This document shows, in pieces, positions 50,682 to 59,919 of a stretch of DNA of 64,000 nucleotides. The DNA lies in contig NZ_QGDS01000011.1 of assembly GCF_003149105.1 (NCBI RefSeq), forward strand, positions 1 through 64,000. Direction: 5' to 3'. This DNA comes from Faecalicatena contorta (GTDB lineage: Bacteria; Bacillota; Clostridia; Lachnospirales; Lachnospiraceae). The notes beneath the pieces are model-generated. The model ran no database searches. It was given only the letters and a program-made list of their open reading frames with translations, and was not told the DNA's origin. Both the position numbers and the translations under genes were made by a program. The number at the start of each line of letters is the position of its first letter. The stretch's first letter is position 1.

Positions 50682-51620
50682 GTGTGTATTGAAAACGTAG
50701 AAATTATTTGCATAGGCCAGGCTCTGCTGGACTGTATCATAAAAGGTCAAAATATAAATTCACACCATAGCACTGCTGGAATCGCAGACTCCATAACTCT
50801 GTCTCCCGGCGGCGACGCTTTTAATGAGTCGGTTATTTTATCCCGCTTAGGACATCATGTTCAGATAATGTGCGGGTTGGGATGTGATTCAGCGGGCGAT
50901 ATTGTAACGAATACACTAAAAGAAAATGCTGTAAATACCGATGCGGTTATTTACAGCAATACGGACCAGACTCCAGTGGCTGCCCTTTTAGTAAATACGG
51001 ATGGAAGCCGGAGATCAATTAATTCTCCGGCTTATCTGGTCAAATTCTTCAAACCAGATGTTTCCTTATTGAAAAGAACCCAAGTGGTTTCACTTGCCAG
51101 CCTTTTCCGCGCCCCTCTCAACCGGCCTGATACAATTTTATCTATCTGTCAGACCGCCAAGTCCACCGGGGCACTTGTAGCTGCTGATACAAAACTGGCC
51201 CATTACGGGGAGCTTTCACTGGAAGATATTAAGGAATCACTGCCATATATAGATTATATTTTTCCAAATGAAACTGAAGCCGAGTTTTATACTCAAAAAA
51301 GCACTTACTCTGAGATGGCCGATGTTTTTCTTAATTATGGTGTCAAAAATGTGATTATCAAGACTGGAGCGAAAGGATGCTTTGTCAAGAATGGGCAAGA
51401 GTGTTTTTCTGTGCCTGCTTACAACCTGACAGCCATCGACGCAACCGGAGCCGGGGATAATTTTGTTGCTGGTTTTATTTCTTCAATCCTCCAGGGAGCT
51501 GGTCTACGGGATGCTGTTGAATTTGCCATGGGCTGTTCCGCGCTGTGTGTCCAGTCCATTGGTGCTGTTTCCGGTGTGCAGAACCGCGCACAAGTGGAGG
51601 AGTTTATAAGTAAACAATGA
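50682..51620 (+). CDS. PfkB-family carbohydrate kinase
   Basis: This 312-residue ribokinase-like protein has the N-terminal PGGDAFNESVILSRLGHHVQIMCGLGCDSAGD (PfkB signature 1 region, near residue 42) and the C-terminal DATGAGDNFVAGFISSI near 253 with the catalytic Asp (signature 2). It phosphorylates a sugar, 2-keto-3-deoxy acid or nucleoside; residues near the substrate pocket do not let me decide. KDG kinase would supply KDPG for the aldolase at 17534 but this is speculative. Translation starts at GTG (50682) with GGAG ten bases upstream. Confidence 0.9.
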   Translation: MCIENVEIICIGQALLDCIIKGQNINSHHSTAGIADSITLSPGGDAFNESVILSRLGHHVQIMCGLGCDSAGDIVTNTLKENAVNTDAVIYSNTDQTPVAALLVNTDGSRRSINSPAYLVKFFKPDVSLLKRTQVVSLASLFRAPLNRPDTILSICQTAKSTGALVAADTKLAHYGELSLEDIKESLPYIDYIFPNETEAEFYTQKSTYSEMADVFLNYGVKNVIIKTGAKGCFVKNGQECFSVPAYNLTAIDATGAGDNFVAGFISSILQGAGLRDAVEFAMGCSALCVQSIGAVSGVQNRAQVEEFISKQ

Positions 51621-51623
51621 CAA

Positions 51624-51670
51624 AACAAACCATTTAAGTTTTGAAAATTCCAAAGCCTAAATGGTTTGTT
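51624..51670. terminator. Bidirectional terminator between PfkB kinase and ROK genes
   Basis: A 13-bp stem (51624-51636 with 51658-51670) overlaps the last codons of the ROK gene and follows the kinase stop by a few bases. TTTT-type runs flank it on both sides. Confidence 0.8.
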
Positions 51671-52883
51671 CTATAAAATTAAATTGTCTCTGCATCACTA
51701 AGGCAGCCGCTCCTATAGCCCCTAAATCTTCTCCCTCATTAGAAGCCTCTACTGAAAACCCCTCAATGTTTTCAGGAATCACAACTTCTTCTATATTCCT
51801 TCTCACTTCATCAATAAATAAGGAGCCGATTTTCGCCAGTTCGCCGAATATAATAATTTTCCTGGGGGCTAATAGATTCACCGTAAATCCCAATGCATTT
51901 CCCAGATGCATTGCTATCTCCCTCATAAGTGTGGAAGAATCTTCATGGCGCAGTAACACAGATTTCACAAAGGTATTTACCGTGATTGCCTCCATGTCAC
52001 CCTTTACCATTTCTTTAATTTCCTGAAACCTCCCAATACGAATTCCTTCCCTGATCTTAGCAGCTATTGCAAAATCCGAAACTTCTGTGTTCAGACATCC
52101 AAACTTTCCACAGGTACAAATATCATGTCTCGGCGCAATCTTCACATGGCCGATCTCTCCCGAAAAACCAGTCTCACTAAAAACCAGCCTGTTATTTATT
52201 ACGGGAACCAGTCTGGCCCCGGTTCGAATGGAAAGAAAGAGAAAATCTTCATAATCCCCTTTAAAGTACAGCCATTTGTAGGCAAAAGCCATAACGTCTA
52301 CATTATTTTCGATATAACAGGGAATATCAATCTGTTCTTCAATAATTTCTTTAATAGGGACATCTTTCCAATCTGCAAAATGTGTATAGCCTTTTGCAAT
52401 GCCCTCTTCTTTATTCACGTAACCCGGTACTCCAATTCCGACCCCAAGCGCTTTATCCTTCTTTTCCCCCAACTGTTCCCGGGCCATCTTAATATTATTC
52501 ACAATTTTTCCCACAATGACCGCGCGGCTATCTTCCCGATGCATTGCTGTTTCGTTTCGATAAATAACATTTCCGGAAAAATCCACCATATCACAGTGCA
52601 TCATTCTCCCGTTGAATTCAATACCAATAAAATATCCGCCCTCAGGATTCAGTTTTATCCACACAGGCTTTCTGCCCACCCGGTTCTCTTCACATTCTAC
52701 TTCATACACATAGCCCTGACTGATAAGTTCATCTATCATACTAATCACTGTAGTCATACTATAAGAAGTTATCTTTTTAATATCATACCGGGATACATTT
52801 TTATGAAACCGTATAATACTAAGCATTTTATTTCTTTGATAATACTTTCGATTTTGTATAATGGAATCACTCTCTTTTACCAT
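51657..52883 (-). CDS. ROK-family transcriptional regulator (XylR/NagC type)
   Basis: This 408-residue protein has a winged helix (residues 18-75: MLSIIRFHKNVSRYDIKKITSYSMTTVISMIDELISQG) and a ROK domain with GVGIGVPGYVN near 149 and the zinc motif GHVKIAPRHDICTCGKFGCLN near 246. The kinase catalytic Asp is not preserved (ENNVDV in place of ENDA-type), so it is a sensor and not a sugar kinase. It is four bases downstream of the FGGY kinase gene, last in the sugar operon. It is likely to control the palindrome-containing promoter at 59776-59815. Confidence 0.92.
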   Translation of the reverse strand: MVKESDSIIQNRKYYQRNKMLSIIRFHKNVSRYDIKKITSYSMTTVISMIDELISQGYVYEVECEENRVGRKPVWIKLNPEGGYFIGIEFNGRMMHCDMVDFSGNVIYRNETAMHREDSRAVIVGKIVNNIKMAREQLGEKKDKALGVGIGVPGYVNKEEGIAKGYTHFADWKDVPIKEIIEEQIDIPCYIENNVDVMAFAYKWLYFKGDYEDFLFLSIRTGARLVPVINNRLVFSETGFSGEIGHVKIAPRHDICTCGKFGCLNTEVSDFAIAAKIREGIRIGRFQEIKEMVKGDMEAITVNTFVKSVLLRHEDSSTLMREIAMHLGNALGFTVNLLAPRKIIIFGELAKIGSLFIDEVRRNIEEVVIPENIEGFSVEASNEGEDLGAIGAAALVMQRQFNFIEQTI

Positions 52884-52887
52884 AATG

Positions 52888-54354
52888 CTATCTCCAAATT
52901 TCTTTTTGCACCCTATACATTTTACTGTATTTTACCAAACTATGCATGTATTGTCCATACATTTCCTTATCTGGAACCACCACATACTCCGGCTTTTCAC
53001 CTTCAAATGCGAATGTATTTCCCCGGCCGCTGACTGTGCGCCCAGCTAAATACGCCGCCCCTTTGCATGCAGCCTCACAGTCCTTTGGGATTGATAAACG
53101 CACCCCAAGAACATTTGACTTTAACTGCATGAGTTTTCTGGATTTTGCCCCTCCGCCTACAGCAATCAGTTCTTTTACTTCTACACCCTGCTGTTTCAGT
53201 ATCTGAAGGTTCAGCAGCATTTCCATCGTAACGCCCTCTTGCAGCGCACGGATTAACTCTCCTCTTGTTGTACTCAAGGTAAGCCCGGAAATCATTCCGC
53301 GGCTTTCCGAATCATTCCAGGGGGATCCTGTTGCTGTGAAGTGAGGGAGCAAGAGTATTCCGCTGGGATAATCGGCCATCTCTTCCATCATCTTGTCATA
53401 ATTGTAGCCTTCACACTGTGATATTACAAGGATATTTTTAAACCACTGGAGCAGGTTTCCTCCCGTAAAGTTCCCTGGCAAGGTAATGTATTGCCCTTCC
53501 AGTACATGAGGGCAGCAACAAAGTCCCTGATCATACAATTCTCGCTTAAACTCCTTCATGCTGCATATAAGGGTTTCCGTGGTCCCCATAGAATACACAG
53601 CTTCTCCCGGTTGAAAAGCACCTGCTCCAATCATAGCGCAAGGCTGGTCATGACCTCCCGCAATGACAGCAGTATCAGCAGAAAGCCCCAGTTCCCGGGC
53701 ACATCCTTTATGAACATTCCCTATTACACCCCCGCTTTGAACAGGCACAGATAACTGATTCGGAGAAATCCCGGCATATTCCATCAGTTCATCATTCCAG
53801 GCCTTTTCATGTACATTCAGGAGCATGGTTCTCGATGCTAATGAGAAATCAATAACTCTGTTGCCAGTGAGCTGAAAACCAACATAATCTCCCGCACATA
53901 CAAATGCATAAGGTTTTTGCACCAAATGATTTGTATGCTTGTTCATCCACATTATTTTACTCAAAGTGCCTGTTGATGATAATAACTGCCCTCCCTGTTC
54001 AAAGAAATACTTCTTGCCAAATTTCTTCTCTAATTCCTTGGTTTCCTCAATAGAACGGCAGTCAAAAGAAACAATTTCCGCACCCGTCACTTCAAGTTTC
54101 TTATTCAGAGGTATTACTCCCTCACCATGACTTGAAATTGCCAGCGCTTCCACTTTCCGTCCGCTGCTTTTAACAGTATCACGGATACATTTTTTTACAG
54201 CACTCCACATTTCCCATGGATTTATTTCTGCCCATCCGTTTCGGGGATGATACAACTTATATTCTTCCCTGGCAGAATTCAATACTGCTCCTTGAAAATC
54301 ATACAGAACTGTTTTACACGCTGTAGTTCCCACATCTATCCCCAATAAGCCCAT
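52888..54354 (-). CDS. FGGY-family sugar kinase, second copy
   Basis: This 488-residue kinase begins LLGIDVGTTACKTVLYDFQG, has ALAISSHGEGVIPLN near residue 71, VIAGGHDQPCAMIGAGAFQPG near 232 with the catalytic Asp, and ELIAVGGGAKSRKLMQLKSNVLG near 393. It aligns with the xylulokinase/gluconokinase branch. The adjacent ABC transporter and aldolase suggest it phosphorylates an imported pentose, hexulose or polyol derivative. It is followed by the ROK gene four bases later. Confidence 0.9.
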   Translation of the reverse strand: MGLLGIDVGTTACKTVLYDFQGAVLNSAREEYKLYHPRNGWAEINPWEMWSAVKKCIRDTVKSSGRKVEALAISSHGEGVIPLNKKLEVTGAEIVSFDCRSIEETKELEKKFGKKYFFEQGGQLLSSTGTLSKIMWMNKHTNHLVQKPYAFVCAGDYVGFQLTGNRVIDFSLASRTMLLNVHEKAWNDELMEYAGISPNQLSVPVQSGGVIGNVHKGCARELGLSADTAVIAGGHDQPCAMIGAGAFQPGEAVYSMGTTETLICSMKEFKRELYDQGLCCCPHVLEGQYITLPGNFTGGNLLQWFKNILVISQCEGYNYDKMMEEMADYPSGILLLPHFTATGSPWNDSESRGMISGLTLSTTRGELIRALQEGVTMEMLLNLQILKQQGVEVKELIAVGGGAKSRKLMQLKSNVLGVRLSIPKDCEAACKGAAYLAGRTVSGRGNTFAFEGEKPEYVVVPDKEMYGQYMHSLVKYSKMYRVQKEIWR

Positions 54355-54363
54355 AACAGCCTC

Positions 54364-55185
54364 CTATCCCTTTACCGCTCCCGCAGTTAAGCCCTTTACA
54401 AACTGTTTTTGTACAATTACATAGAAAATCAACGTAGGTATTGTAACAATAGTCAGCGCCGCAAACAGTGCTCCCGGCTGACTAAAATATGCCCCGTTAT
54501 ACTGCTGCGCTACCAAAGGAAGTGTTTGCTTTGTTACGTCTGTCATCGTACATAAAGCCAGGAAAAATTCATTCCACGAGGTCAAGAACTGCCAGATTAC
54601 AATTACCACAATTCCTGGTTTTAGCATTGGACAAATAATTTGTATAAACAACCGGACCGTCCCGCAGCCATCCACAATTGCCGCTTCTTCCAACTCCTGA
54701 GGTATAGCCACCATGAAGCCTTGTAAAATGGTAATTGCAAATGGAATCCCCAGAGCCACATAAGGGAAAATCAATCCAAAGTAATTATCAATCAATCCCA
54801 GCTTATTGTTAATCTGAGTTAAAGGAATAACCAGCCCGCTGATAGGTACCATCAGCGTACATAAGAGCATGTTATAAATAAGCACTTTTCCATGAACATT
54901 TTTCCTGGAAAATCCAAATACAGCCATTGTAGAACATATTGTAACCAGTACCACTGTTGTTGCCGTAACAAACCCACTGGAAAAGAAGTTCTTGATTAAA
55001 TTAGGGTTTTCTTTGATTACCTTTACATAATTATGAATTGTCATTCCCTTCACAAACAAGGACGGGCTATACATATTGTCTGCTGTACGAAAAGACATGC
55101 TCAGCATATAAAGCAGAGGAACCAGAAAAACAATCATTATGAGGATTAAAATAAGGGACCATACTTTACCTTTACTTTTTTTCAC
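54364..55185 (-). CDS. Sugar ABC transporter permease (MalG type)
   Basis: This 273-residue permease has MalG-type helices and the EAA loop IPQELEEAAIVDGCGTVRLFIQIICPMLKPG near residue 168. MSFRTADNMYSPSLF near the start is typical. Six helices predicted. Its start overlaps the MalF-type gene by four bases (ATGA). It forms a heterodimeric channel with it. The ATPase is not encoded nearby and is probably a shared MsmX-like subunit, as is common in Firmicutes. Confidence 0.93.
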   Translation of the reverse strand: MKKSKGKVWSLILILIMIVFLVPLLYMLSMSFRTADNMYSPSLFVKGMTIHNYVKVIKENPNLIKNFFSSGFVTATTVVLVTICSTMAVFGFSRKNVHGKVLIYNMLLCTLMVPISGLVIPLTQINNKLGLIDNYFGLIFPYVALGIPFAITILQGFMVAIPQELEEAAIVDGCGTVRLFIQIICPMLKPGIVVIVIWQFLTSWNEFFLALCTMTDVTKQTLPLVAQQYNGAYFSQPGALFAALTIVTIPTLIFYVIVQKQFVKGLTAGAVKG

Positions 55186-56114
55186 GATTTCTCACCTCTC
55201 TTCATAAAATCACCTGAGCCCAGAAACTTGATCTGTATAATGGTCAGTGCCAGCGCGAATATCAGGAAAGCAACAGATAAGGCGGATGCATATCCCATTT
55301 GCTGGTTGGTGAATCCCATCTTAAATATATACGTACCAGGCATTTCGGAGGCATAATTCGGTCCTCCATTTGTCATAGTGTATACTAATGCGAAAGTCTG
55401 AAGAGAGCCAATAATGCCCAACATCAAAAGTGATTTATGAGTGGATGCAAGTGACGGCAAAAACACATATTTCACTTCCTTCCATTTCGTTGCCCCGTCA
55501 ATTTTAGCAGCTTCCTTCAAATCTTCAGGTATCTGAGAAATACCTGCAACATACATAATCATGGACCATCCTGTCCATTCCCATACATTGGTAAAGATAA
55601 TTCCATAAATAGACGCTGCAGGACTGCCTAAAACATTAACCGAAAGATGCAGCCCCATACTTGATAAAATCATCTGAAACAGTCCGTTATAAGGAAGATA
55701 CATTTTGCCCCATATAATTGCTACTACAGATACTGAGGTAGCTACCGGCAAGAAAAATACTGTCCGGAAGAATCCTTTTCCCCTTCTCAGGCGCTCCTCT
55801 ATTAAATATGCCAGAAAGAAGCCAATACATGCCTGTACCGGAACTGTAATTAAAATCCACAAAATAGAATTCCTGAATATTTTTATCATGTTTCCGTCTT
55901 TTACAATTGCAGCAAAATTACTCAGTCCTACAAACTCCATGTTCCTTAAATTGGTCCAGGAAAATACACTCCCCCAACTTACAAACAATATCGGATAAAG
56001 AATATAAACGCAAAAAAAGAGAAACGCCGGCAAGATAAACAAATAGCCTGCTGTGTTATACTTCTTTTTTTGCTGTATTATATTAGGTTTAACAGATGCC
56101 TTCGTCATGGTCAT
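55182..56114 (-). CDS. Sugar ABC transporter permease (MalF type)
   Basis: This 310-residue permease has six helices, the first in YLFILPAFLFFCVYILYPILFVSW, and the EAA loop IPEDLKEAAKIDGATKWKEVKYVFLPSL near residue 195. NGGPNYASEMPGTYIFKMGF near 250 is typical of sugar CUT1 systems. It follows the binding-protein gene across a hairpin at 56166-56198 and overlaps the MalG-type gene. Confidence 0.93.
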   Translation of the reverse strand: MTMTKASVKPNIIQQKKKYNTAGYLFILPAFLFFCVYILYPILFVSWGSVFSWTNLRNMEFVGLSNFAAIVKDGNMIKIFRNSILWILITVPVQACIGFFLAYLIEERLRRGKGFFRTVFFLPVATSVSVVAIIWGKMYLPYNGLFQMILSSMGLHLSVNVLGSPAASIYGIIFTNVWEWTGWSMIMYVAGISQIPEDLKEAAKIDGATKWKEVKYVFLPSLASTHKSLLMLGIIGSLQTFALVYTMTNGGPNYASEMPGTYIFKMGFTNQQMGYASALSVAFLIFALALTIIQIKFLGSGDFMKRGEKS

Positions 56115-56165
56115 TCCTCCTAATGTTCATCAACATTCCTGCACATTTTCACTCTCAATTCAGGA

Positions 56166-56198
56166 ATGCGAGAGAATCAGCTGCTGATTCTCCCGCAT
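56166..56198 (-). other. Intercistronic hairpin after the sugar-binding protein gene
   Basis: A 15-base stem with one mismatch and a 3-base loop (56166-56180 with 56184-56198). No U-run follows; probably stabilises the upstream binding-protein mRNA. Confidence 0.65.
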
Positions 56199-56227
56199 AT
56201 CCCCAAAACATTTTGGCACCCTCTGTG

Positions 56228-57559
56228 TTACAGGGCATCCTGCGCATCCTGCACAATCTGCATTGCTTCCTTTGCTCCCATTTCTCCGCTTGCAACTGCC
56301 TGAAGAGCTGATTTTAATGCCGTATCAACTGTAGGATTGGCAACACGTTGGTTCATTGCACCGGCCAAATCTCCTGAAGCCCGGTTGAACTGGGAAACCA
56401 CATCATCCGGCAAATCCGCCGCCTTCGGCTCTATTCCTTTAAATGCAGGCAGGTTATTCAAGTCATCTGCACATGCCTGTATTCCCGCTCCTGATACCAT
56501 GGATTCCAATACTGTCCACGCCGCATCAACATTTTTACAATTTTCAGTAATACCCATCCCAAAATCCACGCCGCCTACCGGTGTACTTGCCGTAAGGCCA
56601 TCCTCCATCGGAGGCAGATAGAAGTAATCAAAATCCCAGTCTGCTACTGCCTGGGCTACGTCCTCTCCAGTAAACTCCTGTGTCCACCATGACCCAAGAG
56701 CAATCATTCCTGCCTGCCCTGCGGTAAACGCGGTAGTTCCATCGGAATAACATGTAGCAGATAATGCACCTGTTTGGAAGATACCATCATCAAACATCCT
56801 TTTCCAGGTGTTCATTGCTGATACAAAAACATCATCTGTCCACTTCATTTCGCCATTTTGGGCTTTGTCAAAGTTTTCCATTCCATACTGTGAGAGCAGC
56901 ATTAAATATACATTTAAATTCTGCCAGTCACTGGCTCCGCCCTGAAATAAAGGTGCATATCCTTTTTCACTCAAGGTATCGCACACGTTTTTTAACTCGC
57001 TGTAAGTTTCAGGTACCTTCAGACCCAATGATTCAAATAATGTCTTATTGTACTCAACACTTATGACCTGAGCTTCAATAGGAAGGAAATTCAGCTTTTT
57101 ATCTCCTTCCTTGTTTCCCAGATATACCTGGTCTAATACCACATCTGCAAAGTTGGAGCCCCAGTCATCTCCCCATGATTCTGCCGCACGATCACTAAGA
57201 TCAATGAGATAATCCGCGTACTGCTGTGTCAGTGAACCCGGCTGTGTTGCAATAATATCAGGCAGGCTGTTTGATGCTGCCGCTGCCGATAATGCAGACA
57301 GGTATTCCGGGTCATAATTGTAATATGTAAAGTCAATTTTAATATCCGGGTGTTCTGCTTCAAATGCTGCAATCATCTTATCCATAGTCCTGCTTATAGG
57401 TGACCATGACCAGATTGTAACAACCTTTTTGCCGTCGTCCTTAGAAGATGGCTTATCTGAACCTGTATCGGACTTGCCGTCAGAGGAGCCACCACATGCA
57501 GACAGACTAAGCGTCATCGCTGCTGCAACTGCTAAACTAATCAATTTCTTCATTTTCAT
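56228..57559 (-). CDS. Sugar ABC solute-binding lipoprotein (CUT1 type)
   Basis: This 443-residue type II binding protein has a lipobox LSAC (Cys21) and a Gly/Ser linker. VVTIWSWSPISRTMDKMIAAFEAEHPDIKIDFTYYNY near residue 45, then QVISVEYNKTLFESLGLKVPETYSEL near 162 and GQAGMIALGSWW near 273 are typical of SBP_bac_1/8 proteins. It binds a mono- or oligosaccharide for the MalF/MalG-type permeases. Expressed with a rhamnulokinase-like kinase and aldolase upstream. Confidence 0.92.
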   Translation of the reverse strand: MKMKKLISLAVAAAMTLSLSACGGSSDGKSDTGSDKPSSKDDGKKVVTIWSWSPISRTMDKMIAAFEAEHPDIKIDFTYYNYDPEYLSALSAAAASNSLPDIIATQPGSLTQQYADYLIDLSDRAAESWGDDWGSNFADVVLDQVYLGNKEGDKKLNFLPIEAQVISVEYNKTLFESLGLKVPETYSELKNVCDTLSEKGYAPLFQGGASDWQNLNVYLMLLSQYGMENFDKAQNGEMKWTDDVFVSAMNTWKRMFDDGIFQTGALSATCYSDGTTAFTAGQAGMIALGSWWTQEFTGEDVAQAVADWDFDYFYLPPMEDGLTASTPVGGVDFGMGITENCKNVDAAWTVLESMVSGAGIQACADDLNNLPAFKGIEPKAADLPDDVVSQFNRASGDLAGAMNQRVANPTVDTALKSALQAVASGEMGAKEAMQIVQDAQDAL

Positions 57560-57619
57560 ATTCTTCCTCCTGCATTTTTAATTTATATAAAACAGCCGAG
57601 CTCTGAACTGTTCTATATT

Positions 57620-58282
57620 TTAAAGAATTTTTACATTATTCTTATTAAAAAACATTTCACATTCCTCCGGGTCTAAATCCTGCTGCTTTCCAATTTTATT
57701 TGCATAATACAGTGTCATTGCAATAGATTCTGCCGCTTCTAACTTATTCATCGCATCAGTAGTAGTCTCTCCCACTACCAGCACGCCATGATTTCCTAAA
57801 ATCACAATGTCCTGTCCGGCCTCAAAATATGGCTTCGCCTCTTCATATATGTCTGGCTCACCGGGTCTGCCATAGGGAGCTACCTGAAATTTCTTAAAAT
57901 TTCCCATCATTTCCGGATAAGCTCTTGTTTCCACCTCTTTTAAACACAAAGAATATGCCGTGAGAAAGGTCGGATGAGCGTGAACAACTCCGCCTATGCT
58001 TTTTCCATCCCGCATTTTATATGTATTAAAATGCATAGGAAGCTCAGATGTGGGTTTACAGCTTCCGCCAATCCACTCTCCATTTGTGTCAATCACTGCA
58101 ATCATATCCTCTGTGTACAAAGCCTTGTTTTTCCCTGTGGGGGTAATATAAATATAGCCATCCTTTTTCGATTTGGCTGATATATTCCCTTCAAAAGCAT
58201 TTACCATTCCTTTTTCATCCAGCCTTTTACTGACTCTCATAATCTCTCTGATTGCCTCAAAATCCAATTCTTTCATTTTCAT
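57620..58282 (-). CDS. Class II aldolase, FucA/AraD-like
   Basis: This roughly 220-residue zinc aldolase/epimerase has GNISAKSKKDGYIYITPTGKNKALYTEDMIAVID near residue 33 (phosphate site), the metal ligands in VVHAHPTFLTAYS (His-x-His) and the second His in ILGNHGVLVVGE. It cleaves L-fuculose-1-P, L-rhamnulose-1-P or a similar ketose-1-phosphate to DHAP plus an aldehyde; the ribulose-5-P 4-epimerase activity is the alternative. I use the ATG at 58282 with AAAGGA upstream; an ATG nine codons earlier is less well placed. It follows the rhamnulokinase-like gene, a natural kinase-aldolase pair. Confidence 0.88.
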   Translation of the reverse strand: MKMKELDFEAIREIMRVSKRLDEKGMVNAFEGNISAKSKKDGYIYITPTGKNKALYTEDMIAVIDTNGEWIGGSCKPTSELPMHFNTYKMRDGKSIGGVVHAHPTFLTAYSLCLKEVETRAYPEMMGNFKKFQVAPYGRPGEPDIYEEAKPYFEAGQDIVILGNHGVLVVGETTTDAMNKLEAAESIAMTLYYANKIGKQQDLDPEECEMFFNKNNVKIL

Positions 58283-58319
58283 AATTCTATTCAGTCCTTT
58301 CACATTCACTTTAATTCTA

Positions 58320-59744
58320 TTAATTTCGAGGTTCGTATTGCTTCATTATAAAGGATTGCTTTGATAGTTCCCGCATCTCATCAACTGTCTTAACATAGCC
58401 CTGGGCATATAATTGAGTCAAAAGATTTCCAGTCAATGTAGCATAAGGCATCCCTGCTTTCACCTCCACTCCCAAAGCATCACTTATCATCTGCATAAGA
58501 AGATGATTTCTTGAACCACCGTTAATCACATACACCTGGGTATATGGGATATTCAAATTGTTCTTTAATAAATCTGCATAATACTTAATTTTCATAGAGA
58601 TGCTTTCCAAGATACAAAGTACATATTCGCCATCCTCTTCAACCAGATTCTGCCCTGTTTTTTTCAAGTAATGATTTATCTTTTTGCGTATATCGCCATC
58701 CGCATTATTAAATGTTGCTTCTTCTAAGTCAAAATAAACCTGCTTTGATTTTGCCTGCTCTGCTAAAGAAATTAAATCTGCATAGGAATAACTCTTTCCT
58801 TCCATCTTCCAGACTCTTCTCAGCTCATTTATAAGCCAGAATGCAGAAAAATCTCTATATACAATTTTGCTCCGCCCTATTCCACCAGTATTTTTAAATC
58901 CACACCGGAAAGCTTCTCCCGAAACAATACTCTCCGCCATTTCAACGCCCATACTTACATTTGTCCCTATACTGATGTATAACTGATTAGGACCAAATCC
59001 CGGAATCGCAGCCACCGCTGAGGCACTGTCATGCTCCACTACCGCAATAACCTTTGCATTTACTGCCCCTGTCTTTTCACCTACATTTTTTAATAGTTTT
59101 CCTTTGACAGTGCCTGCGTCTGATATACTGGTAAGAAAGTGCACCGGCAGACTAAGCCTCTCAAATAATTCAAGGCACCAGTCTTCCTGAGAAGTATTCA
59201 TCAACGCAGAAGTCCCGGCTATAGTCATTTCTGTGGATATCTCACCGGACAGGAAATATGCCAGCAAATCAGGCAGAAAAAGCATTTTATCTGCTTCTGT
59301 TAAAATATTTGTATCCTGTTCTATGTAAGAGTACAATTGAGGCAATGTATATGTTCTATTACACTGGCAGCCGGTTAATTCAAATAATTTCTTCTCCCCT
59401 ACAACCTTATAAAGGTTTTCTACCGTATGCTCTGTCCTTTTATCCCTGTAATGGTAGACCGGCTCCAGCAGCCTGTTCTTTTTATCCAAAAATCCATAAC
59501 TTGCTCCCCATGTATCAACCCCAATACTGTCAATCCTGTCATAAGAAGCATACTGGGCAATTCCATCTAGAATATTGTTGTATAAACCAAATACATTCCA
59601 ATACAGAGCGTTAGGAGTCTCAATCATTTTATTATCGAAATCAATAAAATCACCCATCTCCATTTTATATCCATCGAAGGCTCCTTTCGCCATTTTACCA
59701 CCACTTGCGCCCAAATCAGCAGCTGCACAAATTACCTTCTTCAT
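58320..59744 (-). CDS. FGGY-family kinase, rhamnulokinase-like
   Basis: This 474-residue kinase begins VICAAADLGASGGKMAKGAFDGYKMEMG, the RhaB-type DLGASSGR loop in variant form, has GVDTWGASYGFLDKKNRLL near residue 74, RDKRTEHTVE near 100, AVVEHDSASAVAAIPGFG near 238 with the catalytic Asp, and VYVINGGSRNHLLMQMISDALG near 416. It probably phosphorylates a ketose at C1 to make the substrate of the FucA-like aldolase that follows 38 bases later. Its promoter carries a perfect 14-bp palindrome. Confidence 0.9.
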   Translation of the reverse strand: MKKVICAAADLGASGGKMAKGAFDGYKMEMGDFIDFDNKMIETPNALYWNVFGLYNNILDGIAQYASYDRIDSIGVDTWGASYGFLDKKNRLLEPVYHYRDKRTEHTVENLYKVVGEKKLFELTGCQCNRTYTLPQLYSYIEQDTNILTEADKMLFLPDLLAYFLSGEISTEMTIAGTSALMNTSQEDWCLELFERLSLPVHFLTSISDAGTVKGKLLKNVGEKTGAVNAKVIAVVEHDSASAVAAIPGFGPNQLYISIGTNVSMGVEMAESIVSGEAFRCGFKNTGGIGRSKIVYRDFSAFWLINELRRVWKMEGKSYSYADLISLAEQAKSKQVYFDLEEATFNNADGDIRKKINHYLKKTGQNLVEEDGEYVLCILESISMKIKYYADLLKNNLNIPYTQVYVINGGSRNHLLMQMISDALGVEVKAGMPYATLTGNLLTQLYAQGYVKTVDEMRELSKQSFIMKQYEPRN

Positions 59745-59775
59745 ATCACACCTCTCGCTTAATTATTTCTTTTTC

Positions 59776-59815
59776 GATTTAATTAAATCATATTACAGAA
59801 GGAAATAATTGTCAA
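59776..59815 (-). promoter_or_regulatory. Promoter of the kinase-aldolase-ABC operon with palindromic operator
   Basis: TTGACA (59810-59815), 17 bases, TATGAT (59787-59792) on the minus strand. The perfect palindrome GATTTAATTAAATC (59776-59789) overlaps the -10 and the start region. The ROK regulator gene at the operon end is the likely source of the binding protein. Confidence 0.78.
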
Positions 59816-59882
59816 TATTGATTTTTATTACAATTTTAAATATTTATTTTTGTGCATATTTTACATTAAATTTTATCTTTTC

Positions 59883-59918
59883 AAAAAAAGCAGCCGGACT
59901 TTTCAATCCGGCTGCTTT
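59883..59918 (-). terminator. Terminator after the class II FBP-type aldolase gene
   Basis: A 12-bp stem (59887-59898 with 59907-59918) starts two bases after the aldolase stop and ends in T7 on the minus strand. Confidence 0.92.
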
Positions 59919-59919
59919 C

